Below are positions 49,841 to 62,100 of a stretch of 64,000 nucleotides of DNA, one piece after another; within the stretch, counting starts at the first letter, position 1; every line of letters starts with the position of its first letter. The notes beneath the pieces were generated by a model, which did no database searches, was not told the origin of the DNA, and was given only the letters and a program-made list of their open reading frames with translations. The DNA comes from Gorsachius magnificus (Eukaryota; Chordata; Aves; Pelecaniformes; Ardeidae): assembly GCA_034008185.1 (NCBI GenBank), contig CM067081.1, positions 29,448,806 to 29,512,805 on the forward strand, written 5' to 3'. The position numbers and the translations under genes are program-made.

Positions 49841-52477
49841 CATGAATAAATGTTAAACGAGCTGGTTTTAAACTAGGAAAATAATTCCGCTTCTGTCTCG
49901 CCTTCCAACACATCCTTAATAAATTGCCTAAACGAATTACATGATAATTAAAAGGAAAATACCTGCCTAAGGAAAACTCTGCACCCGTCCTTTCAAACGT
50001 TTTGAGGACTTCATTCTTGCAATAGAGATCTTCATTTCTTTTGTCAGACCATTGTGAACATCCTCAGAAAACTCACAAGCTCAGGAATGTCTCCCCTCTT
50101 TGTCCTCCACTGTGAAGACAACTAACCAACGTAAGGACTGATACAGATTAATCTGGGATAAATACCAAGAGCATGAGGGTTACGGTGACTCCTTGGGCCC
50201 CAACTCACTGAACTCGGCGTTCAGCTGTGTATCATTGTCACACTCCGCATGCAGATGCACCTGGGACATGCTCCTTTCTGGATAGCATTAAGTTATCTCA
50301 AGGGAACAAGAGGGAATTTCAGAAGACTATAAAAGGAGATAAATTACAAGGGTACACAAATATACAGTATAATCACATCGTTTCACTCTCTCCAGGGAAA
50401 GCATCTAGGTTTAAGTTGCTTACCAGTGGAATTTTACAGCTCTCGTCAATGTAAATTTTCTCCAGTTCCAGTGACAAGAAATTATTGAAAAAAGGTATCC
50501 TTCAAGGAAGATAAAACTGAAGTAAAAGCTGTGAAGTACATGGAAGATAGATAGGCTTATTCAAAGGGTATGTCCTCCATAGAGAATGCTGACTGAAAAT
50601 TAGCTACGCTCTGGGGAAAAAAAAAAAGGAGAAAAAAAAATCTCGAGGATACAAGCCTCAACCAAATATTGTTCATGGACAAAATTAATTTTAGATAACC
50701 ACAGAAACACTGAAAATTGTCAGAAGGAGAAACCAAGGTGATGACTGGAACTGGTTGACTAATCTGTCTCAAACGTCATTTGTCATATCAGGTAACTAAC
50801 TATTCATGAGCAATATCTTCTCCTAGCAGTTGACTTATTCTCTTTACTATGTGGTAGCACAAAGCCTCAGCGCAGCTCACAACAGAATATTTCTGGATAC
50901 TTTGAAGGGTTTTCTCTGGTGAGACTCAGGACCAAAGGCACAGGACCACTAACCACACTAAGGCAGTGAGCAGGCAAACTGTCTAGGAAGTTCAGAAATA
51001 GAGCAGCCTGACACGTGTCCTTTCAAGTGAACAGAAAGCAGCTTATATTTTTTTTTTCAACGGATACTTGAAAACGTGGGAAAATGTGCAATTAGTTCTG
51101 CAGTGTGGTGAATTATTAGTATTACTGTTATTCTTATTTATGCTTAGAGAGCCTATTTTGCTTGGTATTGTTATATGATGAATGGCAAACAGATGATGAC
51201 CTTGAGTGATAACCAAACAGTGATAACCTTGGGCATCACTATAAGATGTATTTAATACTTGACCTTGCCATCCCATGACATGCGAATACAGCTGTGGTAA
51301 CTAGGACAGCACAGGTGGTAACGAGGCACTTGCTTTTATGAATTTGCCTTCTTTGTAGATGTAGAAAATGTATTTCTCTAGAAATGTAAAGAAATCAGAC
51401 AATACAATCATATATGCAGAAATCTGACTCCTGTGAAATCAGAAATGTCAAAATCTTTCTGACTCTCATGGTCATTTCAGACTACTCTTAATGTTTAAAG
51501 CAATGTCCAGTTAGAGGATAGTATTTGTTTTCAAGTGTTTGGCATACGTTTTTCTCCATTTCTTCCAAGTTCCATTGATGAGTGGAAACAGCACAGATTT
51601 CCAGTGGTGTAAAAGCAACCCACAGCTACAGGCACAGCCACCCAGTTCAACGCAATCACATTATTGGGGCTTACTGCAGTATCACCTGTTAGATCAGCAG
51701 AAGCAATGGTGTCAATGCCCGAGCTTAGCATCTTCTCCAAGGTTATATGCCTGAAACTGAACGGAGGCATCTAAAATTTACTGGCCTTTCTGAAGAAAGT
51801 GCCTCAATTTTTCCAGTTCCAAAAAGCAGACAGCACTAAACCAGGTTCCCTCTAAAATGCTCTGAAACATAAAAACTATATCAAGGCTCCTGACACTGTA
51901 TTAATGAATTGCAATAAATTATCTGCTCCCTCCTCACTGGCTAGCATTTAGTACAAGATCTGAGATGAGCCTGAAACATTTGAAGGTTTGAGAGGGAACA
52001 GATTCATAGAGATATCACTTAAATGCCATTTTCTCAGTGCTACCAAGTAATAGAGACATATCCTATGATGAACTTGGTGCATGCCAAGGTAGATGTTATA
52101 CGACTGCTCTTTCAGACATTTAAAAATAAACTAGCACTACTGCAAAATCTGTGTGCCATTATTTACAGCAACAAGCTGCAGAACTATTCGTTTCAGCAAA
52201 TGCCACCCGAGGGAACTTTCAGTAAAGAGATGAAAAATTTTATAGCTTTTTTTTTTTTTTATCTTTGCTTAATTGTGTCTCCATTTTACACTACGCTCTT
52301 TATTCTCTGCCCTTTTGACATAGCCAGCTGCCTTTCGGAGCTCTGCGAAGAAGCAGGCTGGCTTCACGCTGTAACAGGCACCAGCTCCCAAAGCCTGGCC
52401 TATTGATGAGTCACATTGCTCGTGTGTGCCCGTACGCACATCGCACAAGTTCCTACGCCGTTTCCTTTCGAACTGCT

Positions 52478-52506
52478 GGGGAGGAAGGGGGGGGGGGGGC
52501 GGAGGG
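52478..52506 (+). other. G-run / G-quadruplex-capable tract
   Basis: A run of 13 guanines (52,487-52,499) is flanked by GGGG (52,478-52,481) and GGAGGG (52,501-52,506). It is expected to be hard to sequence accurately, so the exact run length may be an assembly approximation. Confidence 0.8.
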
Positions 52507-52656
52507 AAAGTGTGCGTGAAGCATAAACTACAAAAACAATGTTGGTAGTGAAGTCCCCTGCCCCACGGTAGAGCACAATAACCAGTGACACAGTGGAATG
52601 TCTGGTTCAGAGTCAGTGCAGGTTCATCCTGTTATCAGCCCGGCAGCCTGGGGAAG

Positions 52657-52664
52657 TGACGTCA
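52657..52664. promoter_or_regulatory. Perfect CRE palindrome TGACGTCA
   Basis: A full-length CREB/ATF site lies in a moderately GC-rich patch about 150 bp beyond the G-run. Full CREs are rare by chance, but no transcription start or exon is evident nearby. Confidence 0.35.
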
Positions 52665-54178
52665 GGCACACGGGGCTCTTGTTTGAAGGCAGGGAAACAC
52701 ACCGAGACGTTTCAACACTTCTACCGAAGGCAGGAAGTCTCTTTTTTAAAGGTTGGGTTGTGCTCACATCAGTCCCCCAAGCCGTCTCTTTCCCCAGCTG
52801 GCCATCCCCAGCTCAGCCCAGGACAGGGCTACCACCCTCAGCTCAGAGAACGCAGCACCTTCCATGAGGATCAGGGCTTGCGCTGAAGGACACCAGCCAA
52901 GCTGTCAGGAAGAAATATTCTCACATAGCCCTTGCTCTGCAAACTCTTCTTAGAGCAGAAGTTCCCCAAGAACTCACTATGGCTAAGTGGAGAACGTGCG
53001 TGCAGATCAGCCTCTCTACTACCACACTTCAAAATCTCAGCTACCCAAAGCAATGCTTGTAATTGCACCATAGCGGTGTACACTGTAGCATGTCGCCTCG
53101 AAACCAAAAACTGCCCTTGCCGGACACTCCTGATGCAGTCTCCTGCATAAACACACGTCCTGATGACTTCTGTTTTCTCTGTCACTTGGCACTATCCAAG
53201 TATCATAACAACATTATAAAATGGTCGCTACTGAACGTTCCCCTTCGAATCAGCATTGGGTGTGGAAAGACACATCAGAGCACTCTTGGCACTTACCAGA
53301 TTTGCCTTGCTTAATGAGGCTTTCCCTCTCCTGCTTCCAAATGCTATTCCACCACTCTTGCAAGGGTCAGACCTCACTTGTAACCTGGAGTCACTTCATC
53401 CCCTACACACGCATACCCTTACTGATATACACAGCCCCATGAGTGCTCAGGCAAGGCGCAGAACAACATCTCAGGAGGCCAAGCCCTCTTCTGCGCTTTC
53501 AGCTTTGCCCATGTGATACTTCTGCCCTTTTCAGAGCAAATGTCTTTGCTTATCTAAAGCAGAGTTGAATTTAATAGCTTAGGTTAGGACGACGTGAACT
53601 TTTAGTGACTAGTAGCGGCAGTCCCTGTGGCTGCTCTGGACAACCTGGTTCAGTGAAGCCGTCTGTGGAGTCTTCATATAATCCACCTCTCTGTACTGCT
53701 GGAAACTGGGCAGCCTGGCAAATGCTAGTTTAAGGAGTGCCAGCCTACTGGCCCAAACCAGGTTTTAATGAAGTTTCGCTTTTCACCGTGAGATCAGTAG
53801 AGGGTCCAAAATATTTCTGGAAGCCTTAACATATTTTCTCTTACTGCACAGTCCAAGAGAGAAAAACATGGAGAGTCTCCTCACCCTCCTCACCCTTTAA
53901 CACTGATGCCAGCAGCGAGGTATCTATCTGAGCTACAGTGAGGGGCCAAACTGCAACCTTGAGCTAAGAGCAGCAAGGGCTCTTGAAAGCACAGCATTAT
54001 TTTTGGTGTGAAACTCAAAGACTCATCAAAACCCCAACAGAAGTTTACCCTTAAAAGAAGGTTAAGAGAAGTTTACCTTACCAGTGAGGCACTGCAAGAT
54101 GTAAGTCAGGGCATGATGAGTAACATCTTGAAAGCCTCAGGTTCCTCTCTGGGTCACCAGAACAGGTGAGGTAGAAAG

Positions 54179-54192
54179 TGCCCCTGGTGGCA
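54179..54192 (-). promoter_or_regulatory. CTCF-like core motif
   Basis: GTGCCCCTGGTGGC on the plus strand is close to the reverse complement of the CTCF core (CCACCAGGGGGCA), lacking one C. It is only a motif resemblance. Confidence 0.2.
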
Positions 54193-57100
54193 TGTACGGC
54201 AAAGGGTGGTCCTGAAGTAGCCACACATTGCACTCTGCAAAACCCTCACTATCAGAAGACATGGAAATGCTTACGCATCTTGTGGCCTGATAACTCTGGA
54301 GAAGCAATGATAGGTGCTCACAAGGAGTGTGCAGAGTGGTGACAAAGCTTTCCCCTGGGGCCAGAGCAGGTGGATTGCACACCTGTAACCCATCCAAGGA
54401 GGAAGTCATGGTGGCATCAGCAAGCATGTAACTACATCTGTGCTTTCCAGTTTGCTGTTTGTCGAGAAGAAAGCATCCTGCAACACATCCATTGCACTCC
54501 AAGTGGTTGGTCCACCAGCAGCCCTGTCCATTGAATTATAGAATAACATTGGTATGGCATTTAAAAGAGACTTTTTCCCTACGTAACCCAAAAGCTGGAG
54601 TTTAAAATTCCTATTGTATGAACATTAATATGAAAAGAATGCTGTCTCCTATTATGGAATTGTGTTATAAAACTGGAATGCTGTCCCCGCCCCGTCTGGC
54701 TCGCGATCATCCCGGCTTTGCCAAAAATCATCCTGTACTACAGAGCGTGTGTGTCTCACGACGGGAACTGCCTCCCTGACTCACAAAGACAAGAGGCCGC
54801 GAATGTGTAAAGCTGGCAGAGGGTTTTTTCTAATCTGTCCGTAACAATCAGGCGACTTGCTTAATTGTTCTGAATTCTGATCTCAACTCTATGTGCAGCC
54901 TCCCAACCAGCAAACCGCAGCTGTGCACCTCTGCTTGGGAACTGCACCCATCGTCCCTCCCAGGAAACTGAGGGGAGCTCCAGCTAAGACGCCTTTCTCG
55001 GCCCTGCTTGCTACTCTTGGCTTTTAAGCAATGACCTAGAAACGCAATGCCCAAAGTTCAGAGCTTTGGAAAGCTGTCAGGAGCCTTCCTCTTTGGTGCT
55101 TCATGCCTTAGCAGCGCACCTTGAAAGGGCAGTGTGTGTACGTGAAGGGACTTCAAGGCTTTCTTTGCATGCAGCGAGGCTTGCCTCTAAAATTCCTCTT
55201 TCAGACCAGCAACTGCAAAAGGAGATTTCAAAGGCCAAATCGTCACTCCAGCAGTGCCCATGGTTGGAACTGGGTTACTCTGGATATAGACTGTTCATTA
55301 TCCACTGGAGTTTGCTTGCTTCATTAGGGATTGATTTCCTCTGTCGGCACCCTGAAAAATCAAGATGTATCTTATTTAAATGTCTGTGCATATCTCTGCT
55401 TTACCAGCTTGTTTCTTGCTTGAGATTTTTCTTTCACCACCATTTCAAACCCCAAAGTTATCAAATCAGCTCAGGAAATGCCTCTTGGGAGGGCTTTTTC
55501 CTCTCCTGCCCCACAGGGCTACATCACATGCCTCATAACCCTGGACGAGAACTGGTAAAATTGCTGGGGTATTTTTGAGGGAACTGGTTCAATTACACAG
55601 AGCACATTCTAAGCCATACAGCCAAGTCCTCCTCCGCACAGGGATGATGTAAGCACATCCAGGAAACCTGGGATGCCAAAAATCTCAAATTCTGGAGGAA
55701 ATATTTGCAGGTCGACATGGCTGCAAATTGGTCAGAGTTTAGCAGCCTGGGGAGTGTTCCACTCACAGCTTCAATGTGAACCTGGAGAAGACCAACACAA
55801 ACAAAGACATGGTTGCACTGGTCAGATCTCAGAACAGAGCCTTGCTAGGATGGGCTGAAATGCAGCTTCTCAGACCAGGGCTGATGAAAGTAATATTTTT
55901 CCCCAGCTTATATGCAGGAGGGCACACAAGGAAAACTCGCAAGGTCAAGAAAATGAAAATTGCCAAGATTTTGCACTGACGAAGCTGGATAAAGTATTCG
56001 AATAGGGGAACGCTGGATGTAAATAAAAATAGGACTGTACTACTCTGACAGCCCTGGGACGTGTGCCAATGGCAGATACCAAGGCAATAGATGGTCAGGA
56101 AATATGACACACGGACCCACTTGATTACTTGATAGATGCTTTTTAAAGCCTCTTGTCTGCCTTCACCCGAAGTTATTTCCGATGCGGTTCCCAAAACGAA
56201 GGAATCTCTGGCAAAGATAAACAAGACTGAGCTGCCTTCCTCTGCAGGATAAAGCAAAGATCAGAAAATACAGCACAAGCAGAGAAAATTAAAACACAGA
56301 ACAGGAAATGCCAATCATTTTCCTGACTAATAAATGCTAGGAGGAGAAATCCAAGGTTCACGGAAGGACCCATGTCTCTATGGAGTCTGTACATTTCTTC
56401 TCTCCGCAATTCTCTGAACTCCGCAACACTGACAGTTCAGTTTTGCTAATTATGCAACTTCTTAATGCTTTTGTTGCTTTTATGACATGTGTCAGCTGAG
56501 CGTGCAATCAAACCAAATAAGACTACAATAATAAAATAACCCACATTAACTAATTATCTTAATAACAACCCTGTTAAGAGTGAGACATCTGATAGGAGAG
56601 ATAGAAGCAATAATAAAAGGGCACTGTCAACTGCATGAACAGACTTGCGTTGCTTCCCAGTGTGATGCTCCAAGGATATTAACTCCTGGAGTCCTGGGAG
56701 AGAAGTCTTGAGAGGCACCAGACGGTGAAGTTCTCTAGAGACTCTTAAGGAATCCAGACCCCAGGGATCAAAACTAGGGAAAAGTTTTGGGATGCTAATG
56801 AGATAGGAAAGATAGGCCTAAGAGATATTTCCTCTGCTGTCTGCGAGATGCAGAGTACGTTATCAAGCACGTGGGCTGCTGGGGATGAGCTGTACCAGAA
56901 AATAAACACAAGGTTTGTGGAGCAGACTATGTTGTGAACTCCGACTTAATACATGCAAGGCATGAAGGGCCATCCCAGGAAATCTTCCTCGCCCTTCACC
57001 AGTCCCTGATGACCTCCAGGACACAGGAATACTGATGTTCCGACAGCTTGCAACAGCACCACCCTCCCAAAACTGGGGTAAAAGCACACTGATGTAACAC

Positions 57101-58221
57101 CAGCCACGACGTCTTTCAGACCAGCATGTGAGCTGGATCAAGACTGGATCACTTGGTGTGTCATTTCCTCCTGGGAATCCTTCAGAGGTCTTCCAGGACT
57201 ATCTCCAAGGACAAAAGTAACTTTGCCCTATGCACATAGCCAGCACAATCTGTTCCACACTTTGGAGCCTGAAATGGTCCCTCAGTGGCTGAAAAGTGAT
57301 TGATGAAACAACTGAACTGTGCTTGTCAGGATGATGCATTAGAGAAACTTGAACATCTCTGATTTTGTTCCAGAAGATATGACCCAAAAGTTGTTTCTGC
57401 ACTGAAAGCTAAAATAAGAACACGTCCAGGCAAAGTCTTCTTTCTCCGACCATTCTTCCTTGTGGTGGTGCCTGTGTTGCTCTAGTAGCTTGAAACCATG
57501 AGAAGGTACACTTCGCTCTGTTCATCACTTTAATTGGGCTGGAGGATGACCTACAGAACCAAACAGATCCAAAGGAACCACGATAGGTCTGAGGGAGGAT
57601 TCACAACACCGACTTAGAGGATCCTGCTTAGGTACCTTCACTAAGCATTCCCCTCTATACTCAACCAGAAGACATGAAGTCTCCAAAGGTCAAGCAGGAG
57701 TAACTCATGGGTGGTTTGCTGTCTTTCTGCAATGACTACAGAGGGTGCCTAGGGCAATAATCACAAAGGCTAACAATAGCCTGAGAAGGCTAGTTCTCAC
57801 GGGTTTCCTTTGTAGTCAATGGAGGGTGAGAGGCAGCTTTGGCAGGAATTTCATAGCACCTAATAGCTCTGCACAGCTCCTGTTCAGAGTCACCCTTCTC
57901 CCCAGACTGTTCACAGAGGGAGAATGGCATTCCTGGGTCAAATATACTCTTTATGAAGAGCAGCCTCAGATACTTGTTTACATCCATTGCGTTAGTCCCT
58001 AGGAGTACCTCAGGCCCCAAATCCAGCCCACAGTGGGGTTGTGGTGGTTTGACCCTGGCTGGATGCCAGGGGCCCACCAAAGCCACTCTATCACTCCCCT
58101 CTTTAACCAGACAGGGGAGAGAAAAAGTAGATGAAAAGGCCTGTGGGTCGAGATAAGGACAGGGAGAGATCATTCGCCAGTTACCATCATGGGCAAAACA
58201 GACTCAACTTGATGAAATTAA

Positions 58222-58227
58222 TTTATT
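58222..58227 (-). terminator. LTR polyadenylation signal AATAAA
   Basis: TTTATT on the plus strand reads AATAAA on the minus strand. It lies ~185 bp before the LTR 3' end, as expected for a retroviral R/U5 boundary. Confidence 0.7.
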
Positions 58228-58436
58228 ACCAATCAAAATCATAGAAGGAGAGGATAAAAACTGCTGAATCTTAAAACACCTTCCCCCCACCTCTCCCTTC
58301 TTCCTGGGCTCAACTTCACTCCCAATCTTCTCTACCTACTTCCCCCCAGCGGCGCAGGGGGACGGGAATGGGGGTTGGGGTCAGTTCATCACACGCTGTC
58401 TCTGCCGATTCTTCTTCCGCAGGAGACAACTCTTTC

Positions 58437-58880
58437 CCTGCTCCAGCATGGGGTCCCTCTCACAGGACACAGTCCTCCATGAACTTCTCCAATGTGAGTC
58501 CTTCCCATGGGCTACAGTTCTTCATGAACTGCTCCAGCATGGGTCCGTAATTTCCACGGGGTGCAGTCCCTCAGGAGCAGGCTGCTCCAGCGTGGGTCCC
58601 CTGCGGGGTCACAAGTTCTGACGGCAAACCTGCTTCGGTGTGAGCTCCTCCCCCATGGGTGCACAAAGACTTGCCAGGAACCTGATCCAGCACAGGCTTC
58701 CCATGGGGTCACAGTCTCCTCCCTTCGGGCATCCACCCGCTCCGGCGTGGGGTCCTCCACGGGCTACAGGTAGATATCTGCTCCCCCGTGGACCTCCATG
58801 GGCTGCAGGGGGACAGCCTGCCCCACCATGGGCTACACCAGGGGCTGCAGGGGAATCTCCACTTGGGCACCTGGAGCACC
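58437..58880 (-). repeat. Degenerate tandem repeats inside the LTR
   Basis: In plus orientation, units of about 55-70 bp contain variants of GCTCCAGCATGGGTCC followed by a CCATGGGCTACAG- or CACGGGGTGCAG-like box. Roughly seven units are visible. They lie between the proposed start site and the poly(A) signal, so they would be present in LTR-initiated transcripts. They also generate the chance frames at 58,512-58,760 and 58,640-58,903. Confidence 0.8.
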
Positions 58881-58990
58881 TCCTGCCCCTCCTTCTTCAC
58901 TGACCTTGGTGTCTGCAAGACTGTTTTCTCTTGCATCCTCTCACTTCTCTTCTCTCTCTGGCTACTGAGTCGCAGCAGGTTTTTTTCCTT

Positions 58991-59034
58991 CTTAAATATG
59001 TTATCCCAGAGGCGCTTCCACCGTCGCTGATTGG
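58991..59034 (-). promoter_or_regulatory. LTR promoter: CCAAT and TATA-like boxes
   Basis: On the minus strand CCAAT (59,030-59,034) precedes CATATTTAAG (58,991-59,000) by about 30 bp, the usual order and spacing of a core promoter. A start site would fall near 58,965. That would make the U3 region short (~170 bp) and place most of the LTR in the transcribed R region. Confidence 0.55.
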
Positions 59035-59133
59035 CTTGGCCTTGGCCAGCAGCGGACACAGGGAAAACTTCTAGCAGCTTCTCACAGAAGTAGCCCCCCC
59101 ACTACCAAGACCTTGCTACACAAACCCAATACA

Positions 59134-62100
59134 GGGGTGTGCTGGGGATAGCCAGTTATGATCACATCAGTGGGAATAGCTGCTGTGCGTGGTCCTGTGT
59201 ATGCCAGTTTCCTCCAGGCAGGTAAGTAGCAGGTTGTGCATCACACAGCGTATCGCTACGCAGCCCAGTGCAATGCAGCTTCTCGGTGCTCAAACAAAAC
59301 CTTTATTTCTCCAGCCCCTGCCTCTCCCCAAGCCGTCCTTCTGGCTCACACTGGAGCAGCGTGGTCAGGGGATGCTGTGTGTCGGCAGCAGACTCGCTGT
59401 AGTGGGCGGGCAGAGGGGGAAGGTGAGGGGTCCGCGTAGCGCTGCCGCTGTCACTGTGGCAGCGCCCCGCTCTGACCACCTCCGTTTCCTGCCTGTTTTT
59501 GGCATGTTTCTCAGGAAACGGTACCCAGGATCTCTTCCTGGTTCAGACTGTTTTCCGGATAACAGGTGGGGTAGTGATTTTAAGGGGCAAACACTGGAGT
59601 CACTCCCCATAGTCACTGCATGTCTGAGCGCCGCAGGTACAAGCCTTCAAGTGAAATGAGATTTTCATGCAACTGAAGTTTACACGACTTATGCAGGACT
59701 TCTATAAAATCACCTGTGCTGTCCCTTCAGCCCAACCCACGTTCTGGGGCTTTCCCACCACCAGAAACATGAGTGCACCACGCTTGTGAAACTCCTGAAT
59801 AGGCAAGAGGCTTCCTTCTCTTCCTACGGAGTGATCTTCATTATGGTAAATGAAACAGGCTGGAGGAGCATCGATCTGCCTGCTCAGGACTTTCACAGGC
59901 ACGCTCAGCCCCAGGGCACAGCCCAGCAGTCCTTAGGCCTGCTTGGAGGCCAGCAGAGCCACAAGGCCAACTGCAGCCATGGCCACAGTGTGGGGGGCTG
60001 CTAGGACACCCCCTCCCAAGACAGGCAGTGCTAGCATTGAGACCAGTCAAGATTTCACCCCCTAGCCCTAATGTTGCCTCTACCTCCTGAGATGCATCCG
60101 CACCCACCAGGCTGTTGGGTAGATTGGGTATGTTACATTTCCGTCTCCAATGGCTAAGCAGATGTAGACTTGCAACCCACAGCACCTCAGTTTAAATCAA
60201 GAGAGAGCAAAAGTCAGAGTTGATCTTGTCCTCGAGCGCATGGAGAACCCACGTGGGAGTAGATGTGTGAAGGGGAAAAGGCCGTCTCGAAGGCAGTGTG
60301 AACTGAGTGGGTGAGAGGACTGGGAGTTTGCTTGCCCAGCCAGAATTTCTCAATCTTTCCTGGGTACAGCTGTCACTTCCACCTGGGGGCTGTTTACCAT
60401 GTTCAGAAAGCACTACAAAATGGAGGTGTCTAGTACAGACAAAATGCCAAACACTAAGCAATGAAGCTCCAGAAATTTCTGCCTCACTCCAGACTCTCTA
60501 TTTCAAGACACTTTGGGGATATTCTGTGACCCAAGTCTATAAAAATATGTATGATCAGAGTCAGCCTTAGCCATATGGCCCTTCCCTCTCCTCCTTCATG
60601 CACACATCTGATCATTAACAGGATACAGCAAAGACTTCACCCCTTGGTGACCAGGCAGGAATAGGTCAGGCATCACAGAGCACCTTCTTCCCACCAAGAA
60701 AAGTTGCCCCAGTAAAATGAGGTCTCATTAGCTGCTGGAGCAGACCCACCACCCTCTCCTTCAAGCCCCTTGCAATATTCTGCAAGGTGTCATTGGGAAA
60801 GAGGCCATCCTGGGTCTCAGAGGTTACACTTGTGTTGGGAAACTAACTCAGGCCAGGGCATAGCTCAAACATGCGCATGAAATCATCAAAACAGTTTAAT
60901 GGTTTCCATGTTGCCTGGTGCAGTTTGCTTGCTTGCCAACTAGCGCTCTCCAGTGCTCTTCCTAATAGGGAACATGGATGAGATCATCCCCTTTCTGGTG
61001 GCAAAGAAGTTTAGCCATATAGATAGCCATATGTAAGCCATGTGGTACCACTTGCCCTCAGAGTGGATCTGGGCCGTTTACTAGAACAGCCATAGCCAAC
61101 AGATTCATCTCACTGAGAGGCAAACGCTGCTGTCTCCAGGCTCAGGCAGCCATGCACTGGTGACAAGTAGCCCTTATCTCTACATTTTTTTCACAGCCGT
61201 TAGGTGTCAAAAGGTCTTTTTAAAACGACAGCATCTCATGGAGAGTTATTCTCTTCTCTTCCCCTACCCCAGCTTCTTCCATCCACATTCTCCCAGTGAA
61301 GGGGAGTGACACGCCAGTGATGCCAACAGCCCCAGGCCACATGCAACACTAAACAAGGAAAATATTTGCACTGTTGACACCTGTCTTTTCAAGTTTTTTA
61401 ATAGCTGGAAATGGAAAGCAGACATATGAACAACCAGAATGTCTTCAGCAGACCAACTTTGCTTCCTAGGCTAGTACCTAAGAGACTTTCTTCTATTCCA
61501 AGCAGCGAGGTGATGGGCAACCTTTAAACCAGAAACGTGTGTCTCATTTATCTTTCTTCTCTTCTAAGGCCTGAAGTCAATAGGAGCTTTTTACACTCTG
61601 GTGGCTGCAGTTTGGAGTTGCGGAAGGCTATACATGTTTAAGTAGTGCTGGACTGCACTGCAAACCATTCAGGACAGGGGCAAGCACATTTTTCCCCACG
61701 TCTCAGAAGTGTGGATTTATAAAACCTTTCACAGAAAAGGTCAGTCATGGAGAGAATAAATATGCTAAGTACAATTTACTCCCACCAGAATCAGATTTAT
61801 TCATACCTAGTAATTAGCTTTAATTATACAAAACATAACAGATAGGGAAGAATAAAGGAGTCACTTGTAACATTACTTGTGGCAAAAACAATGGCGTGAA
61901 AGTAGAATTCTGCCCCCCCCACCTGCCAGAGATTATGCATGGGCCATCTCAACATGCATTCTGGCAACCCAGTTCCTTCCAATTAAATGACATCAGGGAA
62001 GCATTAGAAATAGTGTGGGCCCTTTTTCATTGCTGCTTATGACTAACTGATGTAGTGCTGAACTGTTTATCACCATAATGCCAACCTACATATCCTAACC

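Larger units (their letters stand above)
49071..58039. other. Intergenic, no gene recognised
   Basis: This stretch contains a MITE-like hairpin (49,756-49,840), a half-copy-like segment near 49,350-49,430, T and G runs (52,247-52,260; 52,487-52,499), a perfect CRE site (52,657-52,664), a CTCF-like site (54,179-54,192) and AT-rich TAAT-bearing DNA at 56,440-56,600. The plus-strand frame at 55,066-55,578 (170 codons) has no recognisable domain. Confidence 0.4.
58040..59133 (-). mobile_element. Complete solo LTR, avian endogenous retrovirus (ERVL-like by duplication length)
   Basis: The minus-strand element begins TGTATTGGGTTTG (at 59,133) and ends ACCACCACA (at 58,040), giving canonical TG...CA ends over 1,094 bp. 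It is flanked by a perfect 5-bp target-site duplication, GGGGT, at 58,035-58,039 and 59,134-59,138. A 5-bp duplication fits class III (ERVL) integration better than the 4 bp or 6 bp of other avian classes; this is inference. A CCAAT box, TATA-like box, repeat-rich interior and AATAAA signal appear in transcription order. No gag, pol or env sequence lies on either side, so the provirus was probably reduced to a solo LTR by LTR-LTR recombination. I recognise the sequence as a widespread neoavian LTR but do not assign a Repbase name. Confidence 0.93.

Noticed and set aside
55066..55578. 170-codon plus-strand frame
   Set aside because: No domain, no signal of exon boundaries and no similarity I can recognise. 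Such lengths occur by chance in 64 kb read in six frames.
58709..59059. 116-codon minus-strand frame inside the LTR
   Set aside because: Its start codon lies upstream of the LTR's own TATA-like box, so LTR transcripts starting near 58,965 would not include it. Its codons track the repeated LTR sequence and it resembles no retroviral protein.
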